DNA from: Trichopus zeylanicus subsp. travancoricus
Taxonomy: Eukaryota > Streptophyta > Magnoliopsida > Dioscoreales > Dioscoreaceae
NCBI GenBank assembly: GCA_005019695.1
Contig: RXID01014983.1
Coordinates: 62,001 to 126,000, forward strand
DNA: 64,000 bases
Reading direction: 5' to 3'
Part shown: positions 48,903 to 61,560 of the stretch, piece after piece
How the letters are laid out: each line of letters begins with the position of its first letter
How positions within the stretch are numbered: the first letter of the stretch is position 1
Translations under genes and position numbers: made by a program
Notes under the pieces: generated by a model
Told to the model about the DNA's origin: nothing
The model's database searches: none
What the model saw: the letters and a program-made list of their open reading frames with translations, nothing else

Positions 48903-50590
48903 AATAAGAAAGGGAGAAACTCTAATATTAATATGGAGTTTGGTGAAGGATTGGTGGCTCAAAAAAGAGGAAGATTAAGAGAACGTGGAGAAGATAAGCA
49001 ACGATCCAAATCAAAATTGAAAGCGAAAGTATAATATTATTCATGTAAGAAGTATGACCATATTAGACGGTATTTTCCTGAATATGGAAAGATAGAGTTC
49101 TCCAATATAGCGATGACAATAGCGGATGACACTTCCGAGAATAGTGCAGATGGAGACGTTATTGCAGTATCTGCAAAAATCGGCATTTCTAGTAAGTGAA
49201 TTTTAGATTTCAGTAGTTCTTATCATATTTACTACATGAATGATTGATTTACTTCTTATGAGGAGAATAAGAAGAAAGGAACTATTTGGGTGGGCGATAA
49301 TTCAGTTTATGAGATCGTCGGTATGGGAACAGTCAAAATCCAGATCTTTGATGAAGTGATTCGTACTCTTACTGGGGTAAGGCATGTTCCCAATATGAAA
49401 GAAATCTAATTTCATTTGGTGTACGGACTCAAAAGACTATAATTATTCAACAAGAGACAGACTCATGAAGGTGACACGTGGTATTAGAATCCTGATAAGG
49501 GTGAGAAGTGTGACAATATTTATCGATTAATAGGGAACACCATTGCAGGTGGAGTTTCGATGACTAGAGTAGTGAAGAGGAAGCATGATACTTGGAGTAA
49601 TTTGATTGGAGATAAACATTCTCCTCGAATTACTTTTACTACAATAGCAGACACAGGTCATCCGAAAAGCTTCCAAAAATACAAGACTGTAGGGATGAAG
49701 AGCAAATTCGAGGTTGGCTTGAGCTCGCATCTTGCAATTAGCTGAATAAGCTAAGAGCCCAGGGGTAGGGGCTGGATAAGAGATAACAGCTGAAGATTCA
49801 TGATGGTGGCATGCCTAAGTTCAACACAAGGTGGAGATTATTGAGTTTTAGGTGTCTCGAACTCGAATTAGAATTTGAGTTAAAGTAGGAATCCAAAGTT
49901 AGATTTAGACTTATGATTGATTTGTAATATCAGGAGTTATAATTAAAGTAAACTCAGACTCAATAAAGGTTTATAAATATATTATAATACATAGGACTTA
50001 GTTGTGATGTAATATTGAGGTTGAACTAGAGAGAAATAAAGAGAGAGGAATAAAGGGAATAGAGAGAAGAGAAAGAGAGAGAGTGTTGACTCTCGTGTGT
50101 GAGTCTTTCTAGTGCTTCTCAGTGGTCTCTTGTGATGGTTCATCGGGGTATTCTCTTGGAGATTCTCTCTGAAGGTGGAGGTATTGCCGAGACTTGGTAA
50201 AGAGTTTAGTTGAGTAAGAAAGATTACAGTCTTTCTTGTAAAATCTTATAAAAGTCTTTCTTTTCATAGTGGATTTCTCGCTGTCTTATCTTGTTATTTT
50301 CTTTTATCTTGTATTACTTCTCGTTTCTTGTGTTGTTTGAGAACAAGATGATTTGTGAACATTCCACTGTGAATCCCAACAAATTACAAGGTCAAAGATC
50401 AAATTGGGCCAAATATTTTTTTCTTCACATGGAAGTGGATTAGTCCATGTAGAATATTGATTTAGCCTTTCAAAATCTCATTAAGTGGAGAATTGAACAC
50501 GGAATTTAATGATGTTTGAAATTGTAGAAATATTTAGAAATTTGATAGCATTTATAATTTTTTAATGCAAATTTTTAGTATCACAATGTT
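48903..50590 (+). repeat. array unit 4
   Basis: LTR 49842-50381 (one base shorter). A small deletion (gataagggtgag for gataaaaggtgag) shifts the pre-integrase frame. It shares atatgaaagaaatc with unit 8, where others read atatgcaagaaatc. Confidence 0.9.
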
Positions 50591-52280
50591 AATAAGAAAG
50601 GGAGAAACTCTAATATTAATATGGAGTTTGGTGAAGGATTGGTGGCTCAAAAAAGAGGAAGATTAAGAGAACGTGGAGAAGATAAGCAACGATCCAAATC
50701 AAAATTGAAAGCGAAAGTATAATATTATTCATGTAAGAAGTATGACCATATTAGACGGTATTTTCCTGAATATGGAAAGATAGAGTTCTCCAATATAGCA
50801 ATGACAATAGCGGATGACACTTCCGAGAATAGTGCAGATGGAGACGTTATTGCAGTATCTGCAAAAATCGGCATTTCTAGTAAGTGAATTTTAGATTTTA
50901 GTAGTTCTTATCATATTTACTATAGGAATGATTGATTTACTTCTTATGAGGAGAATAAGAAGAAAGGTACTATTTGGGTGGGCTATAATTCAGTTTATGA
51001 GATCGTCGGTATGGGAACAGTCAAAATCCAGATCTTTGATGAAGTGATTCGTACTCTTACTGGGGTAAGGCATGTTCCCAATATGCAAGAAATCTAATTT
51101 CATTTGGTGTACGGACTCAAAAGACTATAATTATTCAACAAGAGACAGACTCATGAAGGTGACACGTGGTTTTAGAATCCTGATAAAAGGTGAGAAGTGT
51201 GACAATATTTATCGATTAATAGGAAACACCATTGCAGGTGGAGTTTCGATGGCTAGAGTAGTGAAGAGGAAGCATGATACTTGGAGTAATTTGATGGGAG
51301 ATAAACATTCTCCTCGAATTACTTTTACTACAATAGCAGACACAGGTCATCCGAAAAGCTTCCAAAAGTACAAGACTGTAGGGTAGAATAGCAAATTCGA
51401 GGTTGGCTTGAGCTCGCGTCTTGCAATTAGCTGAATAAGCTAATAGCCCAGGGGTAGGGGCTGGATAAGAGATAACAGCTGAAGATTCATGATGGTGGCA
51501 TGCCTAAGTTCAAGCCAAGGTGGAGATTATTGAGTTTTAGGTGTCTCGAACTCGAATTAGAATTTGAGTTAAAGTAGGAATCCAAAGTTAGATTTAGACT
51601 TATGATTGATTTGTAATATCAGGAGTTATAATTAAAGTAAAACTCAGACTCAATAAAGGTTTATAAATATATTATAATACATAGGACTTAGTTGTGATGT
51701 AATATTGAGGTTGAAATAGAGAGAAATAAAGAGAGAAGAATAAAGGGAATAGAGAGAAGAGAAAGAGAGAGAGTGTTGACTCTCGTGTGTGAGTCTTTCT
51801 AGTGCTTCTCAGTGGTCTCTTGTGATGGTTCATCGTGGTATTCTCTTGGAGATTCTCTCTGAAGGTGGAGGTATGGCCGAGACTTGGTAAAGAGTTTAGT
51901 TGAGTAAGAAAGATTACAGTCTTTCTTGTCAACTCTTATAAAAGTCTTTCTTTTCATAGTGGATTTCTCGCTGTCTTATCTTGTTATTTTCTTTTATCTT
52001 GTATTAATTCTCGTTTCTTGTGTTGTTTGAGAACAAGATGATTTGTGAACATTCCACTGTGAATCCCAACAAATTACAAGGTCAAAGATCAAATTGGGCT
52101 AAATATTTTTTTCTTCACATGGAAGTGGATTAGTCCATGTAGAATATTGTTTTAGCCTTTCAAAATCTCATTAAGTGGAGAATTGAACACGGAATTTAAT
52201 GATGTTTGAAATTGTAGAAATATTTAGAAATTTGAGAGCATTTATAATTTTTTAATGCAAATTTTTAGTATCACAATGTT
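50591..52280 (+). repeat. array unit 5
   Basis: LTR 51531-52071. A change at about 51,383 (gggtagaat for gggatgaat) truncates the pre-integrase frame to 104 codons. The LTR shares gtatggccgag and cttgtcaactc with unit 6. Confidence 0.9.
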
Positions 52281-53969
52281 AATAAGAAAGGGAGAAACTC
52301 TAATATTAATATGGAGTTTGGTGAAGGATTGGTGGCTCAAAAAAGAGGAAGATTAAGAGAACGTGGAGAAGATAAGCAACGATCCAAATCAAAATTGAAA
52401 GCGAAAGTATAATATTATTCATGTAAGAAGTATGACCATATTAGACGGTATTTTCCTGAATATGGAAGATAGAGTTCTCCAATATAGCGATGACAATAGC
52501 GGATGACACTTCCGAGAATAGTGCAGATGGAGACGTTATTGCAGTATCTGCAAAAATCGGCATTTCTAGTAAGTGAATTTTAGATTTCAGTAGTTCTTAT
52601 CATATTTACTACAGGAATGATTGATTTACTTCTTATGAGGAGAATAAGAAGAAAGGAACTATTTGGGTGGGCGATAATTCAGTTTATGAGATCGTCGGTA
52701 TGGGAACAGTCAAAATCCAGATCTTTGATGAAGTGATTCGTACTCCTACTGGGGTAAGGCATGTTCCCAATATGCAAGAAATCTAATTTCATTTGGTGTA
52801 CGGACTCAAAAGACTATAATTATTCAACAAGAGACAGAATCATGAAGGTGACACGTGGTATTAGAATCCTGATAAAAGGTGAGAAGTGTGCTGATATTTA
52901 TCGATTAATAGGGAACACCATTGCAGGTGGAGTTTCGATGGCTAGAGTAGTGAAGAGGAAGCATGATACTTGGAGTAATTTGATGGGAGATAAACATTCT
53001 CCTCGAATTATTTTTTCTATAATAGCAGACACAGGTCATCCGAAAAGCTTCCAAAAGTACAAGACTGTAGGCATGAAGAGCAAATTCGAGGTTGGCTTGA
53101 GCTCGCGTCTTGCAATTAGCTGAATAAGCTAATAGCCCAGGGGTAGGGGCTGGATAAGAGATAACAGCTGAAGATTCATGATGGTGGCATGCCTAAGTTC
53201 AACCCAAGGTGGAGATTATTGAGTTTTAGGTGTCTCGAACTCGAATTAGAATTTGAGTTAAAGTAGGAATCCAAAGTTAGATTTAGACTTATGATTGATT
53301 TGTAATATCAGGAGTTATAATTAAAGTAAAACTCAGACTCAATAAAGGTTTATAAATATATTATAATACATAGGACTTAGTTGTGATGTAATAATGAGGT
53401 TGAACTTGAGAGAAATAAAGAGAGAGGAATAAAGGGAATAGAGAGAAGAGAAAGAGAGAGAGTGTTGACTCTCGTGTGTGAGTCTTTCTAGTGCTTCTCA
53501 GTGGTCTCTTGTGATGGTTCATCGTGGTATTCTCTTGGAGATTCTCTCTGAAGGTGGAGGTATGGCCGAGACTTGGTAAAGAGTTTAGTTGAGTAAGAAA
53601 GATTACAGTCTTTCTTGTCAACTCTTATAAAAGTCTTTCTTTTCATAGTGGATTTCTCGCTGTCTTATCTTGTTATTTTCTTTTATCTTGTATTAATTCT
53701 CGTTTCTTGTGTTGTTTGAGAACAAGATGATTTGTGAACATTCCACTGTGAATCCCAACAAATTACAAGGTCAAAGATCAAATTGGGCTAAATATTTTTT
53801 TCTTCACATGGAAGTGGATTAGTCCATGTAGAATATTGTTTTAGCCTTTCAAAATCTCATTAAGTGGAGAATTGAACACGGAATTTAATGATGTTTGAAA
53901 TTGTAGAAATATTTAGAAATTTGAGAGCATTTATAATTTTTTAATGCAAATTTTTAGTATCACAATGTT
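52281..53969 (+). repeat. array unit 6
   Basis: LTR 53220-53760. One base is lost in the post-knuckle region (tatggaagatagag). The pre-integrase frame 52761-53123 is open but carries private changes (gtgctgatat, attttttctat). LTR and flank match unit 5 variants. Confidence 0.9.
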
Positions 53970-55659
53970 AATAAGAAAGGGAGAAACTCTAATATTAATA
54001 TGGAGTTTGGTGAAGGATTGGTGGCTCAAAAAAGAGGAAGATTAAGAGAACGTGGAGAAGATAAGCAACGATCCAAATCAAAATTGAAAGCGAAAGTCTA
54101 ATATTATTCATGTAAGAAGTATGACCATATTAGACGGTATTTTCCTGAATATGGAAAGATAGAGTTCTCCAATATAGCGATGACAATAGCGGATGACACT
54201 TCCGAGAATAGTGCAGATGGAGACGTTATTGCAGTATCTGCAAAAATCGGCATTTCTAGTAAGTGAATTTTAGATTTGTGTAGTTCTTATCATATTTACT
54301 ACAGGAATGATTGATTTACTTCTTATGAGGAGAATAAGAAGAAAGGAACTATTTGGGTGGGCGATAATTCAGTTTATGAGATCGTCGGTATGGGAACAGT
54401 CAAAATCCAGATCTTTGATGAAGTGATTCGTACACTTACTGGGGTAAGGCATGTTCCCAATATGCAAGAAATCTAATTTCATTTGGTGTACGGACTCAAA
54501 AGACTATAATTATTCAACAAGAGACAGACTCATGAAGGTGACACGTGGTATTAGAATCCTGATAAAAGGTGAGAAGTGTGACAATATTTATCGATTAATA
54601 GGGAACACCATTGCAGGTGGAGTTTCGATGGCTTGAGTAGTGAAGAGGAAGCATGATACTCGGAGTAATTTGATGGGAGATAAACATTCTCCTCGAATTA
54701 CTTTTACTACAATAGCAGACACAGGTCATCCGAAAAGCTTCCAAAAGTACAAGACTGTAGGGATGAAGAGCAAATTCGAGGTTGGCTTGAGCTCGCGTCT
54801 TGCAATTAGCTGAATAAGCTAATAGCCCAGGGGTAGGGGCTGGATAAGAGATAACAGCTGAAGATTCATGATGGTGGCATGCCTAAGTTCAAGCCAAGGT
54901 GGAGATTATTGAGTTTTAGGTGTCTCGAACTCGAATTAGAATTTGAGTTAAAGTAGGAATCCAAAGTTAGATTTAGACTTATGATTGATTTGTAATATCA
55001 GGAGTTATAATTAAAGTAAAACTCAGATTCAATAAAGGTTTATAAATATATTATAATACATAGGACTTAGTTGTGATGTAATATTGAGGTTGAACTAGAG
55101 AGAAATAAAGAGAGAGGAATAAAGGGAATAGAGAGAAGAGAAAGAGAGAGAGTGTTGACTCTCGTGTGTGAGTCTTTCTAGTGCTTCTCAGTGGTCTCTT
55201 GTGATGGTTCATCGTGGTATTCTCTTGGAGATTCTCTCTGAAGGTGGAGGTATTGCCGAGACTTGGTAAAGAGTTTAGTTGAGTAAGAAAGATTACAGTC
55301 TTTCTTGTAAACTCTTATAAAAGTCTTTCTTTTCATAGTGGATTTCTCGCTGTCTTATCTTCTTATTTTCTTTTATCTTGTATTACTTCTCGTTTCTTGT
55401 GTTGTTTGAGAACAAGATGATTTGTGAACATTCCACTGTGAATCCCAACAAATTACAAGGTCAAAGATCAAATTGGGCTAAATATTTTTTTCTTCACATG
55501 GAAGTGGATTAGTCCATGTAGAATATTGATTTAGCCTTTCAAAATCTCATTAAGTGGAGAATTGAACACGGAATTTAATGATGTTTGAAATTGTAGAAAT
55601 ATTTAGAAATTTGAGAGCATTTATAATTTTTTAATGCAAATTTTTAGTATCACAATGTT
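53970..55659 (+). repeat. array unit 7
   Basis: LTR 54910-55450. A nonsense change (atggcttgag for atggctagag, about 54,628-54,637) cuts the pre-integrase frame to 61 codons. It shares actcggagtaat with unit 2. Confidence 0.9.
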
Positions 55660-57357
55660 AATAAGAAAGGGAGAAACTCTAATATTAATATGGAGTTTGG
55701 TGAAGGATTGGTGGCTCAAAAAAGAGGAAGATTAAGAGAACGTGGAGAAGATAAGCAACGATCCAAATCAAAATTGAAAGCGAAAGTATAATATTATTCA
55801 TGTAAGAAGTATGACCATATTAGACGGTATTTTCCTGAATATGGAAAGATAGAGTTCTCCAATATAGCGATGACAATAGCGGAGACACTTCCGAGAATAG
55901 TGCAGATGGAGACGTTATTACAGTATCTGCAAAAATCGGCATTTCTAGTAAGTGAATTTTAGATTTCAGTAGTTCTTATCGTATTTACTACATGAATGAT
56001 TGATTTACTTCTTATGAGGAGAATAAGAAGAAAGGTACTATTTGGGTGGGCGATAATTCAGTTTATGAGATCGTCGGTATGGGAACAGTCAAAATCCAGA
56101 TCTTTGATGAAGTGATTCGTACTCTTACTGGGGTAAGGCATGTTCCCAATATGAAAGAAATCTAATTTCATTTGGTGTACGGACTCAAAAGACTATAATT
56201 ATTCAACAAGAGACAGACTCATGAAGGTGACACGTGGTTTTAGAATCCTGATAAAAGGTGAGAAGTGTGACAATATTTATCGATTAATAGGAAACACCAT
56301 TGCAGGTGGAGTTTCGATGGCTAGAGTAGTGAAGAGGAAGCATGATACTTGGAGTAATTTGATGGGAGATAAACATTCTCCTCGAATTACTTTTACTACA
56401 ATAGCAGACACAGGTCATCCGAAAAGCTTCCAAAAGTACAAGACTGTAGGGATGAAGAGCAAATTCGAGGTTGGCTTGAGCTCGCGTCTTGCAATTAGCT
56501 GAATAAGCTAATAGCCCAGGGGTAGGGGCTGGATAAGAGATAACAGCTGAAGATTCATGATGGTGGCATGCCTAAGTTCAACCCAAGGTGGAGATTATTG
56601 AGTTTTAGGTGTCTCGAACTCGAATTAGAATTTGAGTTAAAGTAGGAATCCAAAGTTAGATTTAGACTTATGATTGATTTGTAATATCAGGAGTTATAAT
56701 TAAAGTAAAACTCAGACTCAATAAAGGTTTATAAATATATTATAATACATAGGACTTAGTTGTGATGTAATATTGAGGTTGAACTAGAGAGAAATAAAGA
56801 GAGAGGAATAAAGGGAATAGAGAGAAGAGAAAGAGAGAGAGTGTTGACTCTCGTGTGTGAGTCTTTCTAGTGCTTCTCAGTGGTCTCTTGTGATGGTTCA
56901 TCGTGGTATTCTCTTGGAGATTCTCTCTGAAGGTGGAGGTATTGCCGAGACTTGGTAAAGAGTTTAGTTGAGTAAGAAAGATTACAGTCTTTCTTGTAAA
57001 CTCTTATAAAAGTCTTTCTTTTCATAGTGGATTTTTCGCTGTCTTATCTTGTTATTTTCTTTTATCTTGTATTACTTCTCGTTTCTTGTGTTGTTTGAGA
57101 ACAAGATGATTTGTGAACCTTCCACTTTGAATCCCAACAAATTACAAGGTCAAAGATCAAATTGGGCTAAATATGTTTTTCTTCACATGGAAGTGGATTA
57201 GTCCATGTAGAATATTTTTTTAGCTTTTCAAAATCTCATTAAGTGGAGAATTGCAACCACCGGGGAATTTAATGATGTTGAAATTGTAGAAATATTTTAG
57301 AAATTTGAGAGCATTTATTTATCATTTTTTAATGAAATTTTTATAGTATCACAATGT
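55660..57357 (+). repeat. array unit 8 with the outer host flank
   Basis: LTR 56599-57139. Its flank (57140-57357) differs from the seven inner flanks at many positions (e.g. gcaaccaccggggaattt; gcatttatttatcatttttt) and continues past 57357 into unique sequence. It is therefore the right-hand edge copy. It shares gtggttttagaatcc with unit 5 and atatgaaagaaatc with unit 4. Confidence 0.9.
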
Positions 57358-58212
57358 GCCAGTTTCTAATGTAAATCTGTAATATTTCGATATACTATAC
57401 TATTATAACTTATCTGTTCTTCCTATAAATAGGAGAAATTCAATGTAATCAAGTATGCTAGATTTTGAGTTTAATCAAACTTTTTAAAATTGATTCTTAA
57501 ATTGAATTTCAAGATTTTTTAATTCTTATCACTTGAATTCCTTCAAGTATGACTAATTTTTTTATAGTTCTTATTTGAGGTGTGGTTGCTTTGTATTATC
57601 ACTTAGTCGCAAGCTTTTCTTTTTTTTTATCCCTTTTTTAACTCTCTATTCGCCCTTTTTCATTAATTTGCTTGACTTTCTGACTAGTATATTTATCAAA
57701 TAGTGAATTTATGATTGAAAATCTTCCTTTTGGAATTAGATTCAATTACTATTATTCTAGTACTAGTGGCAAAAATATATCAATAATTTGTGGGTCATAG
57801 TATTAATGTGACAGTGCATGATTAGTCAACAAAAATTGTTGAGTGTAACCCTTGTGGTTTAGATACTAATGTAGACATGACCAGTCCAATCGACTGGCTG
57901 GTCCAATCATCAGTCCATACAAAATTGGGTTGGAACTAGTGGGTTTACCGGTTCGTTCACTCAATCCAATCTAATTCATACTCAAAAAAGTTCAAATTTT
58001 GTTTTTGTTTAAATTTGAACCCAAAGTCTTGTGCATTAAAACCTTATAGATATAAAAAAACATTGTGATCAAGTATACCATTAACCAACTAAGTTTAAAT
58101 TTGAGAGGTAAATTATATATTTATAGTTACCAAACTATTACCCAATAATCTAATTAGGTTTGGTCCATCTAGTTCGATCTGATTGAATCAGTAGTGCAAA
58201 TTAGATTGGACC
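57358..58212. other. intergenic AT-rich, host sequence beyond the array
   Basis: Unique-looking DNA continuing from the host flank of the array to the left LTR of the gypsy element. A small hairpin (ccagtc, 5-nt spacer, gactgg) lies at 57881-57897, followed by ggtttaccggttcg-like words. No gene was recognised. Confidence 0.4.
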
Positions 58213-58400
58213 TGATGGAGCATGAGATTAGAGGTGGTGATGGTCTAGTCCCCTATTTGGTATCAAAAGTTGAAGAAGTGTCCAAAGTGGGTTCCAATTT
58301 AGAGATAGATTTGAAAACCAAGGGCAAGGAAATGATGCTTCGATTGTCATAGTTGTTAGTTCATTCTTTGCGCTTGTGGTTGTGCATACTTTTGTTTGTG
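58213..58400 (-). repeat. 3' LTR (start) of the Tat-type gypsy element
   Basis: Begins tgatggagcatgagattaga, the same words as 63833 onward. The two align over about 170 bp at roughly 70% identity by eye, with blocks such as gatgatgct and ttggttcat/ttagttcat. They lie in the same orientation on either side of a minus-strand polyprotein, so they are read as the two LTRs. The inner border of this LTR could not be placed, so the end given is only where similarity can be checked. Confidence 0.55.
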
Positions 58401-59179
58401 TCTTGCAAGAGTCTAGGTCGAAGGAGGTACCTCTTGTGAAGACCCTCCTACACTCAAGCAGGACAAGTCTCCAACGTAATAACATGTAGTGAGGATGCTC
58501 GAGCTTGTTAATATTTATGCCAGCCAAGAACTTATGAAGGCCATAGAGATTACAAAGTTTCTAGGGTTTATGTGAGAACTAGATAATGTGAATTTGTGTC
58601 ATAGTTGTGGTGGTGGAATTTGAGCTGGTCAAGACTTGTATGAGGATGAAAATGTAACAAAGTGCATGAAAGATGGTATTTGTCAAGGAGTCTCTATGTA
58701 GAGACATATCAAAGTAATCCCAACCCCTTACCAGGGGTTGGCTTTGGGCATTTATACCTAGAAAGGAATAAAGCTTTTTGGAGAAGGTAGACGGCAAAGT
58801 TATTGGACATTTAGTCAATATTAGAGTAACTTCTTGTCAATGAAAGACTGTTAAAAGTTTACAATGGCTTGCAATTGTAGCAGTCGTTATTAGTAGTGAG
58901 AGTGGTAGTCCTCCGAAGGCTTCACATGTGCTCTTGAGACCTCATGATTGAGACAATAATATTAAATATGATCTATTAGACATGATCTTTATCATTAATG
59001 TAGTTGGGGCTCTATCTCTTTACATTGGAGGGCATTCTATAGTGTCCATAGAGAGATGCTGAGCTGATGATATGTCCAAGTTGTGGAAGGAACCTGCTGA
59101 GTAGGTGAGATTAGAAGACCTCTGAAGGCTTGTTGAGCCAATAACGTGGCTGAGCCATTGGGGCTTGATGGATTGGAAA
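58401..59179 (-). other. 3' region of the gypsy element, non-coding
   Basis: Presumed remainder of the 3' LTR plus untranslated region. Two short minus-strand frames here (to 58,527 and 58,579-58,818) have no family resemblance. Confidence 0.35.
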
Positions 59180-60235
59180 GGTTAGGATGCCTGAGAAAGT
59201 GAAGATGTAAAATACTTGATTAAATCATGGCTTAGATATGCGAAGCTCATAAAATTACCCTATCAAGTTGGTGAGAGTGCCTGGGTGAACCAGAGCTTAT
59301 GCTTTCCTAAGGCTTATGATATTCCTAGGGCTTTACCAAGTCAAGCTTGTGTAAATCGACCAAGCCAAGATTGACTTCATTTCCTAGACAAGCCAAGGCT
59401 TATAGTTGCCCAAGACTTATGTAATGTTTAGGGCTTTAGATGTATGACATCATAACACCGAATGTTTAGAATTTGGTGAATGCTTGAATAGATCAAGGCT
59501 TATGTTGTGTTGAGCTTGTAGGAATCACCCTGCCGAGCTAGTTGGGTTGGTTGGATGGACCAGGACTTCTACTCAAGTAGGGCTTATGAGACACCTAGTG
59601 CTTGTGCTTGCCTGGGTCTTATAGAATGTCTAAGTCTTTAAGTGCTAAATAATCAGAACGTAGAGTGTGCGAGCTTGTTGAATCATCCTGCTAAGCCAAC
59701 AAGAATGCCTAGGCGAACCATGACTTATAGTTCCTTAAGGATTATGAGAAGGCTAGCATTTGCGTTTACTTAAGGCTTATGAATTGCCTTTGATTTTGAG
59801 TGCCTAAGTAATCAAGATATGGAGTGTGCCCAAATCCTTGAATCACCCTATCGAGCTTGGAAAAATTCCTGGATAGACCAAAGCTTATACTTTCCTAGAG
59901 CTTATAGAATGCCTAGGGCTTGTATTTGCTTAAGGCTTATGAAATGCTTAAGATTTTAAGTGTCTAAATAATTAGCACCTGGAGTGTACCTAGCTCATGG
60001 AATCATCTTATCGAACTTGTTAGAATGCCTAAGTCGACTAGGACCTATACTTACCTAGAGCTTATATTTTTCCTAAGGCTTATGAAATATCTAGGAGTTT
60101 CAGTGTCTAAATAATTAGGACTTGTTGTGTGCGGAGCTCGTGAAATCATCCTACTGAGTTGGCTAGAATGCATGGGCAGACTAGGGCTTATACTTGCTTA
60201 GGGCTTAGACTAGACTCAATGATTGATATGAGTTG
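59180..60235 (-). repeat. degenerate ~160-bp tandem repeats in the gypsy 3' region
   Basis: The anchor gaatca-c/t-cc recurs at 59522, 59680, 59840, 60000 and about 60142 (spacing 158, 160, 160, 142). Shared words are ctagggcttat, aaggcttatgaaatgcc, aagtgtctaaataat and ggagtgtgcc. An older divergent copy begins near 59,250. The block lies between the integrase end and the 3' LTR. Tat-lineage plant elements (Ogre, Retand) are known for tandem repeats in this position. Confidence 0.75.
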
Positions 60236-60259
60236 AGATGGTGATAAGGGACTTTGATC

Positions 60260-61560
60260 ATGTATAGAGATAGATAGTTTTATAACATAATAATATGAAA
60301 AGGAGAGTAGTTATGTAGAGACAAGCCTACTACTCGTAGAGTAGTTATGAGCTGAGTGAGTTCATATGAGCCAATGTTGCGAATGTCAATGACTTGGTAT
60401 GATCCTTCCTAGTTTGCAATGAGCTTGTTGATCATTTGACTAATAGACTCAATATTACTGAGCATGAGGTTACTGATATAAAAGCTTTTTTTTTTTAATT
60501 TTCATCAATGCTACTTAACTACTCTTTGTTGGTACACCACTATCCCGAGTTGCGGCTATTCCCTCAATTAAGAAGGAGGTCCTTCTTTCTGAGGACTTGT
60601 TGATTAGCATCATGATTATACCCATCTGCTCTCAGAGAGAGGATATTGATCTCCATTGGGATCATAGATTCTACTCTAAATATTAGGCAAAAGGGGCTTT
60701 TGTCAATGGGCACTCAAATAGATGTCCTATAGGTCTAAAGCACATTGGGGAGATAATCAACTCATGATCCAATCACTTTTTTAAGCCTTCGAGAATAGTT
60801 TTGTTGGTCATCTCGATCAAGCCATTAGCTTATGGATGAATAATGAACAGATGCAAAAGTCGACAAGAAGGCCTTGAATATGATAGTATCAAAACTAATG
60901 TCATTGTTCGTCAACAATGAATGAGGAAAGCAGTAGCAACAAATGATCTATCTCTAGGAAAAGTATTCAATCTTCTATTCAAAGACTATGGCAAAGGACT
61001 TTGCTTCCAACCACTTGGTGAAATAATCGATGGCAACCACCAGGAACATTTTTTATCCTGGAGCGAGTGGAAAAGTTTTCAAGATGTTCATCCCCATTGA
61101 TCAGAAGGCAAGGGACTAATTATTGTGCAAGATGAGCAACAAACTGTTGAATGTGGCTAGCATGGTATTGACATTGTTCGCACCACCGGACCAATGCTTA
61201 AGCATCTTGATGCATAGTTGGCTAGTAGTACTTTTGTTGGAGCAGCTTGTATGCTAGGGTCTGAACCCGTTAATGATATCCACAAATTCCTTTATTCACT
61301 TTCTTTGGTGCACTAGTTACATAAGTTAAACGTAGACACCAAGGCAGTGGTTGGGGCAAGGATATCTTGTATAGCTGGGTATCTTCCAGCATGATGAAAA
61401 TTGGGAGCTTATTTTTGGATGTGTCATTTGACGTTCTTGTCTTGAGGGAGCACTCCATCTTTTAGGAATGAAATGATTGGACGCATCCAACTAGTCTCTA
61501 CCTCGACTAGGAATATCTATACAACTTGCTCATGTCTAAAAGGCCAGTTGATGGTCTTAG
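60260..61560 (-). pseudogene. Ty3/gypsy integrase remnant
   Basis: Minus-strand, stop-ridden. MGMNILKTFPLAPG and MFLVVAIDYFTKWLEAKSFA (core catalytic-domain entry, near 61,020-61,100) are followed by SLLTNNDISFD (second Asp block, for ITDNGTQFD) at about 60,900. Near 60,400-60,430 comes the ANWEGPY-like end (AN, stop, EGSYQVIDIRNIGSYEL). This order and wording match the Tat-type pol C-terminus. Confidence 0.75.

Larger units (their letters stand above)
43831..57357 (+). repeat. tandem array, 8 copies of a ~1,690-bp retrotransposon-derived unit
   Basis: The junction word aataagaaa begins units at 43831, 45522, 47212, 48903, 50591, 52281, 53970 and 55660 (spacing 1,691, 1,690, 1,691, 1,688, 1,690, 1,689, 1,690). 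The array ends at 57357. Each unit holds gag 3' end, protease and GAG-pre-integrase remnants (about 940 bp), a 541-bp LTR, and about 210 bp of non-element flank. The copies are very similar, differing by scattered point changes and one- to few-base indels. Each encodes the same ~120-codon GAG-pre-integrase frame unless mutated. No unit has a PBS after its LTR, so these are copies of one 3' end, not separate insertions. Confidence 0.95.

Noticed and set aside
51672..53621. 86-codon minus-strand frames repeated in the array (51672-51932, 53361-53621)
   Set aside because: They are antisense to the LTR, appear only where point changes remove stops, and are low-complexity.
44312..56502. A family of repeated ~120-codon genes
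   Set aside because: These frames are the GAG-pre-integrase remnant of a copia polyprotein carried in each array unit. They begin at an internal Met after a frameshift, and several are broken, so they are not independent genes.
43831..57357. CRISPR or bacterial repeat system
   Set aside because: Unit length of 1.69 kb, LTR content and the plant genomic context rule it out.
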